Positions 1 to 11,925 of a stretch of DNA of 64,000 nt are shown here, piece by piece; the first letter of the stretch is position 1, and each line of letters opens with the position of its first letter. A program made the translations under genes and the position numbers. Source of the stretch: Charina bottae (taxonomy: Eukaryota; Chordata; Lepidosauria; Squamata; Charinaidae); NCBI GenBank assembly GCA_023362775.1, contig JALMGJ010000025.1, positions 4,605,001 to 4,669,000 on the forward strand, read 5' to 3'. Below the pieces are notes generated by a model. The model was given only the letters and a program-made list of their open reading frames with translations. It made no database searches and was not told the DNA's origin.

Positions 1-2126
1 TTTTGAATCATTAAAGAACTTTCATGAGGGTTCAGATTTGGATTATAGGGACTACTACCTTAAATGTGTATGAATATGTATATTAATAAAATTATCCAAT
101 GTAGCATGGAGTTCTTTTAAACCCCCCATATTTCATTCATAAAACAACTGCCACAAGGTACCAAATGTACCAAATGAAATAAAGTAAATAATAATTATGT
201 GTTACTTCTCTTCTCCCCCAAACAATGCATAAAATGTTCTGCAAAAAATAGCATCATAATTCAAGGAGGAATTATGTTGGCAACTCTAGGTGGACTTTTA
301 CTAAGATATACCACATCAGTTCCATACATGAGACATCTTTTTCTGGAAAGTCATAGAAAATGCTGATATTTCTCTGTTTCTAGGAAAGGGAGAAAAAAAA
401 TCCCAATTTTAAATATACATTCATTTCCTTCCTGTGAAGATTTATTTATTTTTTTTAAGGAAAAAGTTACAGCGAGAAGTAGACAAGATTCCCCCCCCCC
501 TGAATTGATGAATGTTCAAAAAGCTGGAGGGGAAGACTGATAAATCAATTCTTAACAAACACTCAAAAACTGCCAGGATACTTAGCAGGATATTTACTGT
601 AGAAGGAAGTTGAATGCAGTAGAATAAGTGCATCTGAAATCTGCTGAAGAAGATAAAACTCGAAAAAAGAATAGCGAAAGAACATACCATCCATATATCT
701 TCTGAAAGTTACAATTTATTTTACAGATGGGAGAAGATTTCAGCTACTGCAGATAACAGGTATGAAAAAAGTTCAAGGAATAGAAAGAAACAGGTACTGA
801 AGAAGGCTGAACATATGTTCCACCCATGGGTGAATGCTTTTCATAAGAATATTTTAATCATAAATTAATGTTTTTGCCAATTATCTCATAGCAAAAAAGA
901 CTATTTCTTGTAAGAGGGATATTGTGGCAACTACAGGGCAGCACAATGTCAAAAACTTTGATTTAATCATAGATCCAAAATATATTAGAAACTTTACACA
1001 AGGAACATTCTATTTGGAGAGAAAAACAAAAAGCCCCAGAGAAGAAAAGCAAATGTTAGAGTTTTAGCATAACTGGGAAAAGAATGGGACAGAACAAGGA
1101 ATCCAGGTTTATTCAGTTCACTCAACAAAAATTACTCTAATAATTCAAACCGACCAACAAAAACAACCTACAGAATTCAGTATAGATCAATATATAAATG
1201 AATGATGTATCATGGGTGAAAAAGAAGATCTGCATCTAGAAGACAACATGAGAAAGGAACTTTCTGGGTGCCAATCTGCTGTAGAGTAGTTTGAATGCAC
1301 CAATTTCAATCTAATCTAGCCTAATGTTGTGAAGTTTCCAATTAAAAAGGAAAATATAAAGAATTCTCTAAGGATTCCAGGAAGGAAAAGTATGAAATAG
1401 AGAACTGTGGAATGAAATGGTTATTTCCCCCAATCCTATTTCATTCTGTACTAGGCTTCAATCTTGAAAATCCTCACCCCACCCCCCAGCAATTCCCAGT
1501 TGCTAGTATGAAATTAAAAGAGGTTCACTCTCCATTTCAGCTGGCCATAACATTTGCTTGCTTTGTCTTCCTAATTCATGCTGATGAAAATTCTACATTA
1601 TCAAGTGTAATGCTAGGGACTAATCAGAATAATAAAAAATCAGTGTAAATAGTTCCCTGAAATAGTTGATGTCCACCAGTTTGAATATTATCTCACAGTA
1701 TACCTATTATTACTACTACTACTAATTCTGATTTCCAGTGTTTGACATACATATAATTAATATCTGCATGTTCTCATCTGTGTGCTTGTAAACAGTATAC
1801 AGTGCTGATAAAATGACTTTCAGGTAATGTCCTGTGAGACAATGTCAGGTAATTCATCTGTTGACTTTTTACTAGTATACAATTTTAGGGCATGTATAAT
1901 ATCCCAAAAACATTTTCCTAAAATTAAGTCAATTGCAACTCAGTAGTTTTAAAACATTTGAGAAATATCAGAAATAAGTTTGTACAGCTTTGTTCACACA
2001 TTTGACTAAATCTGAGCTTCAAAAATGTGAATTAATTTTTATATATAAAAATTCAGAAATGATCTGAAATACATTCCAATTCTTATTGTTTCTCAGAGTG
2101 CTATAGGAACAAGAATTTTCTCTTAA
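1..2126. other. No gene recognised; AT-rich intron-like DNA
   Basis: Only short random open frames were seen. A C10 run lies near 490 and a small TAC/ACT run near 1710. No repeat family was recognised. Confidence 0.6.
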
Positions 2127-2318
2127 ACAATTGATGTTTCAAGGGCTTCATAAAATAATGCAGCAGTAGTACATGACATGATCAAGACTTCTTGGACTTC
2201 CATATGATCTTTAAACCTGGTGGAGTTCATTTAGAGATCATATGAAAGTCCAAGAACTGGTGATTATGTCATATAATAATGCTGAATTATTTCTGAAGCC
2301 CATGAAACATCAGTTGTT
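2127..2318. repeat. Long imperfect inverted repeat (about 87-nt arms)
   Basis: The left arm (about 2127-2215) and the reverse complement of the right arm (about 2231-2318) align over their whole length with about 15 differences by eye, leaving a loop of about 15 bases. Shared blocks include TGATGTTTC, GGGCTTCA, TTCTTGGACTT and CATATGATCT. It could be a palindromic MITE, an ancient foldback repeat or a hairpin-RNA precursor. No TIR or target-duplication evidence was found to decide. Confidence 0.75.
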
Positions 2319-2409
2319 GATTGACCTATGCAAAATAATAATTAATAACTATCAATTAATAAGCCAGCAAGGATTAAAAACATGAAATAAAAAGAAAATG
2401 ATAAAACAA

Positions 2410-4190
2410 TAAAGCATACTGCATTGGGGGTCAGGCACATAACTCATATAGTTACAACTGGGCCAGCACCTGGATTAAGAACCAGGTCTTAAGGGCATTC
2501 TTAAAGGCTGGCAGGGTCACAGCCAACCAAATTGGTGGTGGTGGGGTATTCCATAAGGCTGGCACTTCAACAGAGAAGGCATGTCTCCAGGGTCCCATAT
2601 GGTGACATTGTTTAATTGGTGTGACCCAGAGCATGCCAGCCATGTTGGATCTTATAGGAAGGGCAGAGATAACTGGAGACAGATAGCCATGCAAATATCC
2701 AGGCTGTGACATGAAGGGCTTTATAGGTAACCACCAATGTCTTGAACTGGACCTGGAGGCCCATTGGTGACCAGTGTAGCTTACACAATGGATATATTAC
2801 ATGGGCATTCTGAGGTGCACCTATAATTACTTGTGCTACCACATTCTGGACCAGTTGTAGCTCTTGAATGATCTTTAAGGGCAGCCCCATGTAGAGGATG
2901 TTGCATTAGTTTTTACTGTTTTTTTTTCCTACTGTACACTGGAATTGATTTTTGTGCCCTCAGACATTTATTACTTTCTTGACTTGAACTTTCAAATGCA
3001 ACCTGACTGAAAGGTGTCTTGTTAATCCATTTTCTCCAGGGCCCTCTAAAGCTGCAGACCAACCACCTTCTCTACAATGTTCCTTTAAAAGGGAAGATTA
3101 GAGACTGGCCAGAAACTATCCAACACTATTAGATGCTATGGTTTCTTGAGGAAAGTGTGGACCTTAACGGCTGACAGAATCACCCCCTCATTCATTCACC
3201 ACTGCTTGGACTCAACCACACATTATTTTCAGGAGATCTTGACCAACCAGGAGGGACATGAATCTAATTACAGGTGGGTACACTCACAGCTCTGAGTACC
3301 CTCTCCTCTTCATTGAGACTTATACCCTCAAAGTCCTTACAGCTAACTAAGCCAGACCATGCCTCAGTCATCTCAACAGGATATGCACAGCTGGAGTGCG
3401 GTTCAGAGCAGATCCAAGAGACTTTAACCATCAGAAGCCTAAAATAATTTTCATAGGTGCAATTAATAGCGGAAAAAATATACTATGTTTTGCCACTTTT
3501 ATTGCCATGATATAATTCTTAATATAGGCTCTTGTACATATTTGGTCAGACTTGCTCTTCATCTTTCTACAACAGCACTCCAGATACCTCTTCTGTTAAA
3601 TCCTGGAGCATTTCTGAAAGCCTGGAGCTCCCTAAGATTCACAATAGTGAGAGGCTGCATAGGCGCAGTCTGATCTAAGGCCATCATCACCCTTTCATTC
3701 AGGCCTCCACTGAACAGTGTAACAGACTCTCAGGGAATTCCCCAAGCATCCTCTGAATCCCTGTGGTGGACTGATCACATGGGTCTAATCTCCCTGCAGC
3801 GGGGAGCATGATTGGAGAGATCCAAAGCAAGCAGTTAGTGGTTTATGATGACAAGGGACAGATGTTAACATCCCCTAAATTTAGATCATGTTGCCTCTGC
3901 TTTGAGATAAAAAAGCAAATGTATCATGTGACCCTTGATGTGAGTTGGGTCCTCAAAGACCTGGATCAGGTCAGTGATTACCATGATGACCACAAACTCT
4001 TGAGCTGCTTCAAATTCCAGAGACAGGGATGGAAGGTTGAGGTCCCCCAATACCATAAGCCTGGAAACTCCACCATCCACCCCACCACAGAATCAAGCAG
4101 GATCGGAGAAGCAGATGTGCAGCAGGGAGGCCAGTGCAGCTGCAGCAATCCCATTTGTTCCATAATTACAGTAAATAATACCTGTCCTAC
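2410..4190 (-). mobile_element. L2/CR1-like LINE, decayed, minus strand
   Basis: This is a non-LTR retrotransposon relic. Read on the minus strand from the right, 4165-3890 resembles the end of an endonuclease domain (LMVLGDLNLPSLSLEFEAA, then DPTHIKGH). The stretch 3720-3500 resembles the linker before reverse transcriptase, and 3110-3040 carries a block like PVSNLPF. The stretch 2890-2452 holds the C-terminal end (LQLVQNVVAQVIIGAP, KLHWSPMGLQVQFKTLVVTYKALH, then ALWNTPPPPIWLAVTLPAFKNALKTW). The last part lies in two overlapping frames, so at least one frameshift is present. Most of the catalytic RT core is missing and stops are frequent. Assignment to L2-like CR1 rests on recalled motifs, so family level is sure and subfamily is not. 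Confidence 0.8.
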
Positions 4191-5089
4191 TGCATTAAAA
4201 GATTAGAAAATTTGAGAAAGTCAGAGGTTTCTTTGTATTAGTATTTTGTAATTAGACCAATCTGCCATTCTGCGAAACAGCTGTATCTTCTTGTTTCTAC
4301 TAACTTTGCTAAGGTAAAGTAAACAAACAAAACAAACAACAAGCAAGCAAACAAAACAAACAAAAACCATGTTTCTTGGTTCTGTAAACTACTTCTACAG
4401 CATACTGTAACTGAATTACAACTTTTCTCTCATATGCATACATTAGCTACAAGAGAGTAACTTCAGATCCAGGTAACCTGGAATGAAAAGTAGTAACATG
4501 GCATTTATTTGTAAAGTCTCCTTAATTAAACTACTACACTTATCAGTTTGAACTTAGTTTTGTCTTTCTTTTTAGTAGAGAAACATATAATTATAAGAAA
4601 AGGATATGAGGAGCACAAAAGGGTTTGGGGTGGTGGTGGTGGTGGTAATAATAATAATAAAAATTGTTACTAAGAATTTGTTTTCCAGTTATTTTAAGGT
4701 TCCAGTCCATAGCCCAATTATTCCCAGGAGACATAACCAAGGAATGCTTTTAAACAAGTGGACTGTGGATGATTCCCAATTATCATGTATACATTTTGTG
4801 GCATTGGCTGCCTGTTTGCCCATTGTGACATTGCTTGCTGTGGTTACATCAATAAGAATACCTAATTCCACAGAGAACTTGGCAACAAAGACATTTTGTC
4901 ATCTTCCCTACACTCTTTGAGCTAAGCCACCTAACTAGCATTAGGAAGTATTAACATCAGACTCACTTGCACCTCTTCAACTTGCTAGATCCCCAAGATT
5001 TGGAATCGATGAAGAATTGTGACTTTTTCAGGCCTAGAAGTTGGCTAAAAACATTGTTCTATATTCCTCAAAGGAGAAGTCTATACCTG
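4191..5089. other. No gene; simple repeats
   Basis: Contains an AAAC-rich tract at about 4318-4368 and (GGT)n(AAT)n at about 4627-4662. The 104-residue frame starting at 4606 reads through the latter and resembles nothing I know. Confidence 0.6.
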
Positions 5090-7580
5090 ATTTTCAGCAA
5101 TGGATTGTTAGGTGCTACCCTCATCGTAGGCTCCAAGGAAGAAAACCAAGGCGTAAAATGAATACACTGGCCCTTCAAGATCCTATTAAACGAGCTTGCT
5201 TTCAATCAACTCTCAAGGAACATCTGCCTATGGAACTTCCTGAAAATGTTGAGGAACACTGGACTAAATTGAAGACTTCTATTATTTCAGCCTGTGAACA
5301 AACTATCGGATACCAGACTAAGAGACATCAGGACTGGTTTGATGAGTACGATAGTGAGATTGAACATATTATTGACAAGAAAAGGAAAGCCTTCCAGATA
5401 TGGCAAAAAGATATTAACTGTGCCGTTAAGAAAAAAATCTACGCCAGTGCAAAGGCAGAAGTCCAAAGAAGAACTAGAGAACTTAAGAACATATGGTGGA
5501 TAAAAAAAGCCCAAGAAACCCAACATTTTGCAGATGCTCATGATGCATGGGGCTTTTTTAATGCCATAAAGGCCATCTATGGACCAACAAACCATGGTAC
5601 AAATCCCTTACGCTCAGTAGATGGTGCTAAACTTCTAAAGGACAATGAGTCTATTGCACTGCGCTGGAAAGAGCATTACTACAATCTCCTTAATCGTCAC
5701 TCTACTGTGGCTGATGAAGTCTTCTTGCAAATCCCACAAAAACAAATAAGAAATGAGCTTGCAGTACCCCCTAGTTTGGAGGAAGTCAGCAAAGCCACTA
5801 AACAAATGAAAAATAACAAAGCTAGTGGACCTGATGGGATTCCTGCTGAAGTCTTTAAAGAAGGCGGGCCTGAACTTACCCAACAACTTCATAAGCTCAT
5901 CGAAAAAATCTGGATGAGGGAGGAGATTCCAGCAGACTTTAGGGATGCCATAATTATCACTCTCTTTAAAAAGGGTGATAGAACAGACTGTGGAAACTAT
6001 CGAGGCATCTCCCTTCTAGCCACAGCAGGCAAAATCCTGGCAAAGATCATTGCAAACCGTCTCCTATCTGTATCAGAAGACATCCTTCCTGAAACGCAAA
6101 ATGGCTTCCGCCCTTCCAGGGGAACAGTGGATATGATCTTCACTGCACGACAGCTTCAAGAAAAATGCAAGGAGCAAAACCGCCCTCTGTACATGGCGTT
6201 TATTGATCTGAATAAAGCTTTTGATACTGTAAATCGTACTGCTCTCTGGACCATCCTTCTGAAAATCAGATGCCCTGATAAATTTGTGAACATCTTGCGG
6301 TTACTCCATGACGACATGATGGCAACAATCCTGAATAACAGTGGCTCTCAAAGCGATCCATTTAAAGTGGAATCCGGCGTTAAACAGGGATGTGTTATTG
6401 CTCCAACCTTATTCGCTATCTTCATCGCTATGATTATGCACGTTGTTGAAGAGAAACTTCCTACTGGTGTAGAAATTATATATCGAACAGATGGAAAGCT
6501 TTTTAATCTTAGTAGGCTGAAAGCAAAAAATAAGGTAATTGCAACTTCTGTTATAGAACTTCAATATGCTGATGATAACGTAGTCTGTGCACACTCCGAG
6601 GAAGATCTTCAAACTATCCTAAACATCTTTGCAGAAGCATATGAAAAACTCGGCCTCTCGATTAACATTAAAAAAACCAAAGTGCTTTACCAGCAAGTTC
6701 GAACCAATCCCTCCGCAGCGCCATCAATCCAGCTTAAAGGTGTGTCACTAGAAAATGTCGATCACTTTTCTTATCTCGGCAGCCATCTATCTACAAAAGC
6801 CGACATCGACGCTGAAATTCAGCATCGCCTGAGCTCTGCGAGTGTAGCTTTCTCCCGAATGAAGCGTAGAGTGTTTGAGGATCAGGACATTCGCAGGGAG
6901 ACCAAAATGCTTGTTTACAAAGCCATTGTACTACCAACCCTTCTGTACGCCTGTGAAACATGGACCCTCTACAAACGCCACCTCCAACTTCTTGAAAGAT
7001 TCCATCAACGCTGCCTCCGAAAAATTCTGCAAATTACTTGGGAAGATAGGCGGACTAATGTTAGCGTATTAGAAGAAGCGAAAACCACCAGCATTGAAAC
7101 AATGATCATCCAACATCAACTTCGCTGGACCGGTCATGTTATTCGAATGCCTGACCATCGTCTTCCAAAGCAGCTACTTTACTCCCAACTTAAGAATGGA
7201 AAACGGAATATTGGTGGACAGCAAAAGAGATTCAAAGATACTCTCAAAGCTAATTTAAAAAAATGTAATATCAGCATTGAGAACTGGGAAGCCCTAACTC
7301 ATGAGCGTTTCAATTGGAGGTCAGCCTTTATTAATGGCGCTATGGACTTTGAAGAAGCATGAGTACAGGGAGAAAGGGAGAAAAGAGCTAAAAGGAAGGC
7401 ACGTCAGGCAAACCCTCATCATGACCGTCTCCCACCCGGAAACCTATGCCCCCACTGTGGGAGGTTGTGCGGATCCAGAATTGGCCTTTACAGCCACTTA
7501 CGGATCCACCGTTAAAATTTTACCTTTGGAAGACAATCTTACTCGGCTACGAGTGATCGTCAATGATGAATGATGAATGC
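5090..7580 (+). mobile_element. 5'-truncated RTE-like LINE, young-looking
   Basis: A non-LTR retrotransposon copy that lacks the 5' endonuclease part. Homology-like sequence begins near 5095, and the upstream codons of the open frame look like flank. It ends with a tetranucleotide tail of the ATGA type at about 7562-7578, as RTE-clade elements often do. The body is rich in CpG (for example around 6360-6400 and 6770-6850), whereas the surrounding DNA is CpG-poor. This is a sign of recent insertion. Clade name (RTE, RTEX or Proto2-like) is from motif recall. Confidence 0.85.
5095..7515 (+). pseudogene. RTE-like reverse transcriptase ORF with one nonsense codon and a C2H2 zinc finger
   Basis: The polyprotein would copy the element's RNA at a nicked target. 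A single frame runs without a stop to TGA at 7360-7362. It holds NNKASGPDGIPAEVFKEGG, the RT motif A aspartate (FIDLNKAFDTVNR), SGVKQGC, the catalytic box QYADDNVVC, the thumb region, a TLLYACETWTL block and LRWTGHVIRMPDHRLPKQL. Reading past TGA in the same frame gives 50 more codons ending in TAA at 7513-7515. They carry CPHCGRLC...SHLRIH, a C2H2 finger (CX2CX12HX3H) that is standard at this protein's C-terminus. The TGA is therefore probably a decayed CGA. The N-terminal endonuclease is absent, so this copy could not move by itself. Confidence 0.85.
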
Positions 7581-9067
7581 TACTTGTCAACATTTCAATT
7601 AGGGTTTTAAAAAAAAGGGGGTGGGGGACAGAAGCAGCCTTTCAAGCAATATGGTGAAAACCTTTCAAGTCGTTTTGCTTTGCAACAAATGTCCAGGAGC
7701 ACCCCCCCCCCTCCTTTCTTCTTTTTCTTCTTATTTGTTATGCTTATTAATTCTGAGGTAGTGTTGCCCTTTCAGTGCTATTGCACATATTGGCATTTTT
7801 CTTTTATTGATTAGTTTAGCATAATAAACTTCAAAAAGAAATAAGGAGGGAAGCATACTTAGAGAACTTATAAAAATGCCTCCCCACCAGCATACAATAG
7901 TGTGAGGCAATGCCCAGTATAACTTCCAGAAAGTTCCACACATTGTCGTAGAGATTCCTGACAATCCTGCTGTCAATTCACAAAACAGGTGAGATGCTAG
8001 CTATAGGGCAATCCAGGAGGGTAACTCAGGCACATTAGATGGCATCATTTCTGAGTCTTTTTGCTACCATCGTGTGGTTGTCTGGATATTTGCAGCCTAA
8101 ATCCCATATCTCCCATATCTCTGCATAAAGCTGTTGGAAAAAAGTGAAATAGAAATGAAAAGGCAAAATGTCCAGACTATAGGAAAACCAGGGGACAACT
8201 CTGCCCACCTTAGGAATCTTATCCCATCTCCCATTTGTTCCACCAAATAGTTCCAGTTTACAATCTGCTCTGCTACCATTTTGATACTTTGCATTGACAG
8301 CCTTGCTCTATTTCAGTTCAAGTGAAGTCTGTCTTCTTTGTACACATTCAACTTCTCCCAAAATATTCCCCAATGCTTAACAAATCTAACCCCCACTCCT
8401 CCACCATTAGAGTTAGAGTCATCTTATACATGTATTGAGATTTTAGTGTCTGCCTGCCTAGCCGTCACTATACGAGTAATAGGAAGCCTTTTTGAAATGC
8501 TACCCTGGCATTCCTGGAGCTCAATGTATGTTCTTTATGAATCAATCTTTCTGAATTATTTTCAGAAACAAAGCTTGCAAAATTTATTGAATTGTTTTGC
8601 AGTATGTTAGTCCTGAATGTTTTCATCTAATGGTATATTTTATATTAAATTAGCTAAGACCTGAGCTATAATACTCTCCATTAGTTTTTTACTGAGAAAA
8701 TCTGAAGAGCCTTGAAGGATGTAAACAAAATATTAAAATGCATGAATGCCTAACATTGTAGACCATATAATGTTGTGATAATTGCATCCATTAAAGATGA
8801 GGCATCAAAACTGCCACCTGCTCACCTGCTAAAGACTAGCAAATCTAAAAATGGAGGCTTGCCCATTGAATGGACTTCTTTCAAAACACTTATTTCTATT
8901 GTTATCCTCCCTGAACAGAATTGCATTCATTCTTTTTCCTAAAAGGATTTGGACTTACTACCTTGGAATGTTTGTTTAAGAAGTCAAGTATTCTTACTTT
9001 TCTTTATGAAGGAGATCAAAGGGCACTTAATGTCAATTCAGTGGATCTGTAGAACAGATTTGTACAA
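7581..9067. other. No gene recognised
   Basis: Contains a C9 run near 7704. The stretch near 8040-8110 (minus) may belong to a dispersed repeat, but I could not name it. Nothing else was supported. Confidence 0.5.
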
Positions 9068-9076
9068 GGGTTAGAA

Positions 9077-9180
9077 ATGTGTGTGTGTGTATGTGCACGC
9101 ACACATGCAGACACACACATATGTATGTACAGTATGTGCACATACACACATATATACACAAATACATACATTACATTGTA
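9077..9180. repeat. Degenerate TG/CA microsatellite
   Basis: GT runs switch to ACAC and ATAC units. Short open frames here on both strands are artefacts. Confidence 0.85.
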
Positions 9181-9189
9181 TATAAAATG

Positions 9190-9420
9190 GTCCAGCTAGT
9201 AGTGACACGTGGCTGGACTTGGCTGATCTCAGAGAGCTGGGCAACAGCAGTCTTGGTTGGTAATTGGATGGGAGAAGACTAGGAAATCCCCAAGGCTGTA
9301 GCTTAGACTGGAATTTTTTTGGGGGTGAGGGGGACAGTCTGGAAGAAGGCAATGGCAAACTGATGCTGTATTGTTCCCTAGAAAACAATGTGGATGTGCC
9401 CATGACATCATCAGAAATAA
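9190..9420 (+). mobile_element. 5S rRNA-derived SINE
   Basis: The head resembles the 3' half of 5S rRNA: GGCTGATCTCAGAGAGCT, then TTGGATGGGAGA and a CTGTAGCTTA end. It is followed by the SINE tail block GGAAGAAGGCAATGGCAAAC, which also occurs in tRNA-derived squamate SINEs. 5S-derived SINEs keep the 5S internal Pol III promoter. This copy is diverged and is not a functional 5S gene. Confidence 0.75.
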
Positions 9421-10796
9421 GTAAGTGCCATTTTGGAGCAGTCCTATTGATCTATATGGATATTCTATATTCTATGCACCTAATGGATCAAAGTGAGCCT
9501 GCTCTGTGGGGAGGATGCTGCTCCTCCATTTTCTTTCTATATTCACAGGAGAAATTCCAATCCCATCCATAGGTTCCAATGGGGAGAAATAGGTTTAGAA
9601 TAGCTCCATTGCTTACCTAAAACTTACTCCATTAAAGAGAAATGGTGTTAGGGCTAGGAGGTTTCTCTAGATTGGGGATGAAAACCATTGGGGGGATTGA
9701 GAGACCTACTTAACCTTTTAAGTGTGTACCATGAGTCATATAACTCAAAGTAGGTGGGGCTATGACAAAAACTAAAGTTTACTAATTTACATTTAAATTT
9801 AATTTATGGTAAATGAATTAAATAGAGTTGCTATGATTGCACCTCATCAATTGAATAGTTTTTCTCTTCGGCCACAAGGCAAGCTACAATTCAGTGGCAG
9901 CTTGAAAGGGGTTATGAAGGTCATGTGTAGGCTTTGGTCTTCAGGCTATACATCCATGTTCTAAATACAAAGCCCTTTCTGTCATGCTCCTTGATCAATG
10001 TTCACCATATCTTTTTTTGGGGTGGGGGGCACTTCCAGGCACAGGAGTTTCTGCTATCAGGAACAGCTGCCCTAAAGCTGAGGTGACGGAAGGAATTTTT
10101 CAGGTTGGATTATTCTCTTTGAGGTAGCAACTATGTTTTCAACAATGAAAGGAAACATCCAGTCCATCCCGTGGGACCTGAGGTGCTGGCTCTGGGGTAG
10201 TAGCATTGCTTTTGTAATTATAAGTGTCCAGACCCATACTTCTTCTACTTATGTGGCAAGTCCCTAACCAAATAATATTCCCCATATCTTCATACCCATG
10301 TGTTTGAATAGCTTCACTAAAGAATATTTGGCTTGAAAAACTAGAGAACTTGGCAGATATTTATCAGATAAGGAAGTCGGATATCAGGGTAGACACCTTA
10401 GATAATGTCTTGTTACCTAATGGGACAATCTCCTATTGCATAATGTACACATTGTCATTGATCAGCCCGATGGCTGTTTTCCAAGATGAGAAATAACAAT
10501 GCACCTGTAATGACCAAGGGACGGTCCCTACCATATAGGAATTAAATAAAGGATAATTATTAGTGATAGCCAAAATTGAACAAGGGCACTGAATAGAACT
10601 TTAGCTAATAAAAATAAAATAATCACAAGTGAGTGGTTTCATTTGCCTCGATATCTGTTTTTATTTGGCTTTATGCTTACTCAGATATTAAATGGTAAAT
10701 TTTGTGTTTCTCCACTTGCTGTAGTGTTACAGTATAATGTATCACTAACAGATCGATATCATAATAAGCATTTTATAGATACAATATACAATGTAT
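9421..10796. other. No gene recognised
   Basis: Intron-like sequence. No repeat could be named. Confidence 0.5.
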
Positions 10797-11098
10797 ACAG
10801 CATCCCCCCAGAGATAAGGATGGCACCCTCTCTCCTAGGGTTCTGGAAAGCTTTGAAAACCTGGCTTAGGTCCCAGGCCTGGGGTTGATGTTTGTTATTT
10901 GTTTAATGGCCTTTGTTTTGTTTTGTTTTGTTTTGTTTTGTTTTGTGGATTTTGTTACTATAGCATGTTAGTCCGGTTTGTCTGTTGATTTAATATTTTT
11001 AGTTGTTTATATGTTTCTTTTAGTTTTGTGCGCCACCCAGAGTCCACTGGAGATGGGCGGCCAATATATTTAAAATAATAATAATAATAATTTCGCAT
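10797..11098 (+). mobile_element. L2/CR1-like LINE 3' end
   Basis: A short coding remnant (PPEIRMAPSLLGFWKALKTW, stop at 10886-10888) is followed by a 3' UTR with a (TTTTG)n run at 10913-10946. The terminal block CACCCAGAGTCCACTGGAG...GGGCGG is followed by a (TAA)n tail. The block is the 3' stem-loop seen in other LINE tails of this window. Confidence 0.8.
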
Positions 11099-11220
11099 TA
11101 TTAATTTCACATTTTGAATTTCGCATATTTCTGCTGATGTGATTATATGGGCCATTCCTGCTTCTATAGTGATATTATGTATCAGTAATTGAAAGTCTTA
11201 TGTGATTATTTCAATTTTCT

Positions 11221-11925
11221 TAACTAATGACCCTGGACTTTGAAGCAGAATGGAAAGAGTCTTAACACTTTTGAACTTTGGCGTTGAAGAAGACTCCTGT
11301 GATGGAATGTCTCCCTGAGGAAGGAGGTGGTGTGATGGAGCTCGAAGAGAGGGGAGAGGAGAGCGCATTCCAGGCTGATAAGAGAAGTCACAGCCTGCTT
11401 AGCGTGGAAAGTGCAGGGGTGCTGAGGAAGAGAAGTAGGCTAGCACCGCCCTAGATTCCCAGGGGTATTTTTCCCTTAGGCTCAGAAAAGGGACCTTAAG
11501 TTTGGCAAGATTCTGTGTACGGTAGAAACAATAAAGATACTAGAGTTGGAACTTGGACTCAGCATTGCTTCTTCACCAATTGCCCTGACAGCTCCTGAGA
11601 TTACCATGGATAGCCAAGAAAACAAAAAGAAATGTATCATAGAATTAAATCACGTTCTCATTCAAAGCACAAATGATGAGGCTCAAATTATAATTTTTGA
11701 ACACATTATACAAAGACCCAGCTCTCTTGAGAAATCTATAATGTTGGGAAAGATGGGGAAAAAAGGGAAAAAGAGGACAACCGGCAGCAAAGTGGATGAA
11801 CTCAATTACAATGGCAGTGGGTACACCACTGGAAGACCTGAAGGATCCTGGAGAAAATCTATCTATGTGGTTGATGAGAGTGGACACCAACTCGATAGCA
11901 TACGATCATCAGCTAGTAGCCTGCA
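11221..11925 (+). mobile_element. RTE/BovB-type LINE 3' fragment split by a solo LTR
   Basis: Sequence before 11298 (TTTTGAACTTTGGCGTTGAA) and after 11590 (ATTACCATGGATAGCC) reads as one continuous RTE-type C-terminal region if the LTR is removed. It includes HIIQRPSSLEKSIMLGKM and ends near 11925 in a GTGG...GACACCAACTCGATAGCA block. Frameshifts are present. The 154-residue open frame at 11546-12010 crosses the LTR junction and is not a gene. Confidence 0.75.
11298..11590 (+). mobile_element. Solo LTR, family A, 293 bp
   Basis: Begins TGTGATGGA and ends CCTGACA, the TG...CA form of an LTR. An AATAAAG polyadenylation signal lies at about 11530. Flanks are ACTCC (11293-11297) and GCTCC (11591-11595), a 5-bp target duplication with one change. 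The interrupted RTE fragment confirms the borders. A related copy lies at 29529-29801. No internal genes are attached. Retrovirus-like or gypsy origin cannot be told apart from the LTR alone. Confidence 0.75.

Noticed and set aside
3808..4206. A 132-codon plus-strand gene
   Set aside because: It is antisense to the L2-like LINE endonuclease remnant.
9190..9305. A functional 5S rRNA gene
   Set aside because: Only the 3' half is similar, with many changes and a SINE tail.
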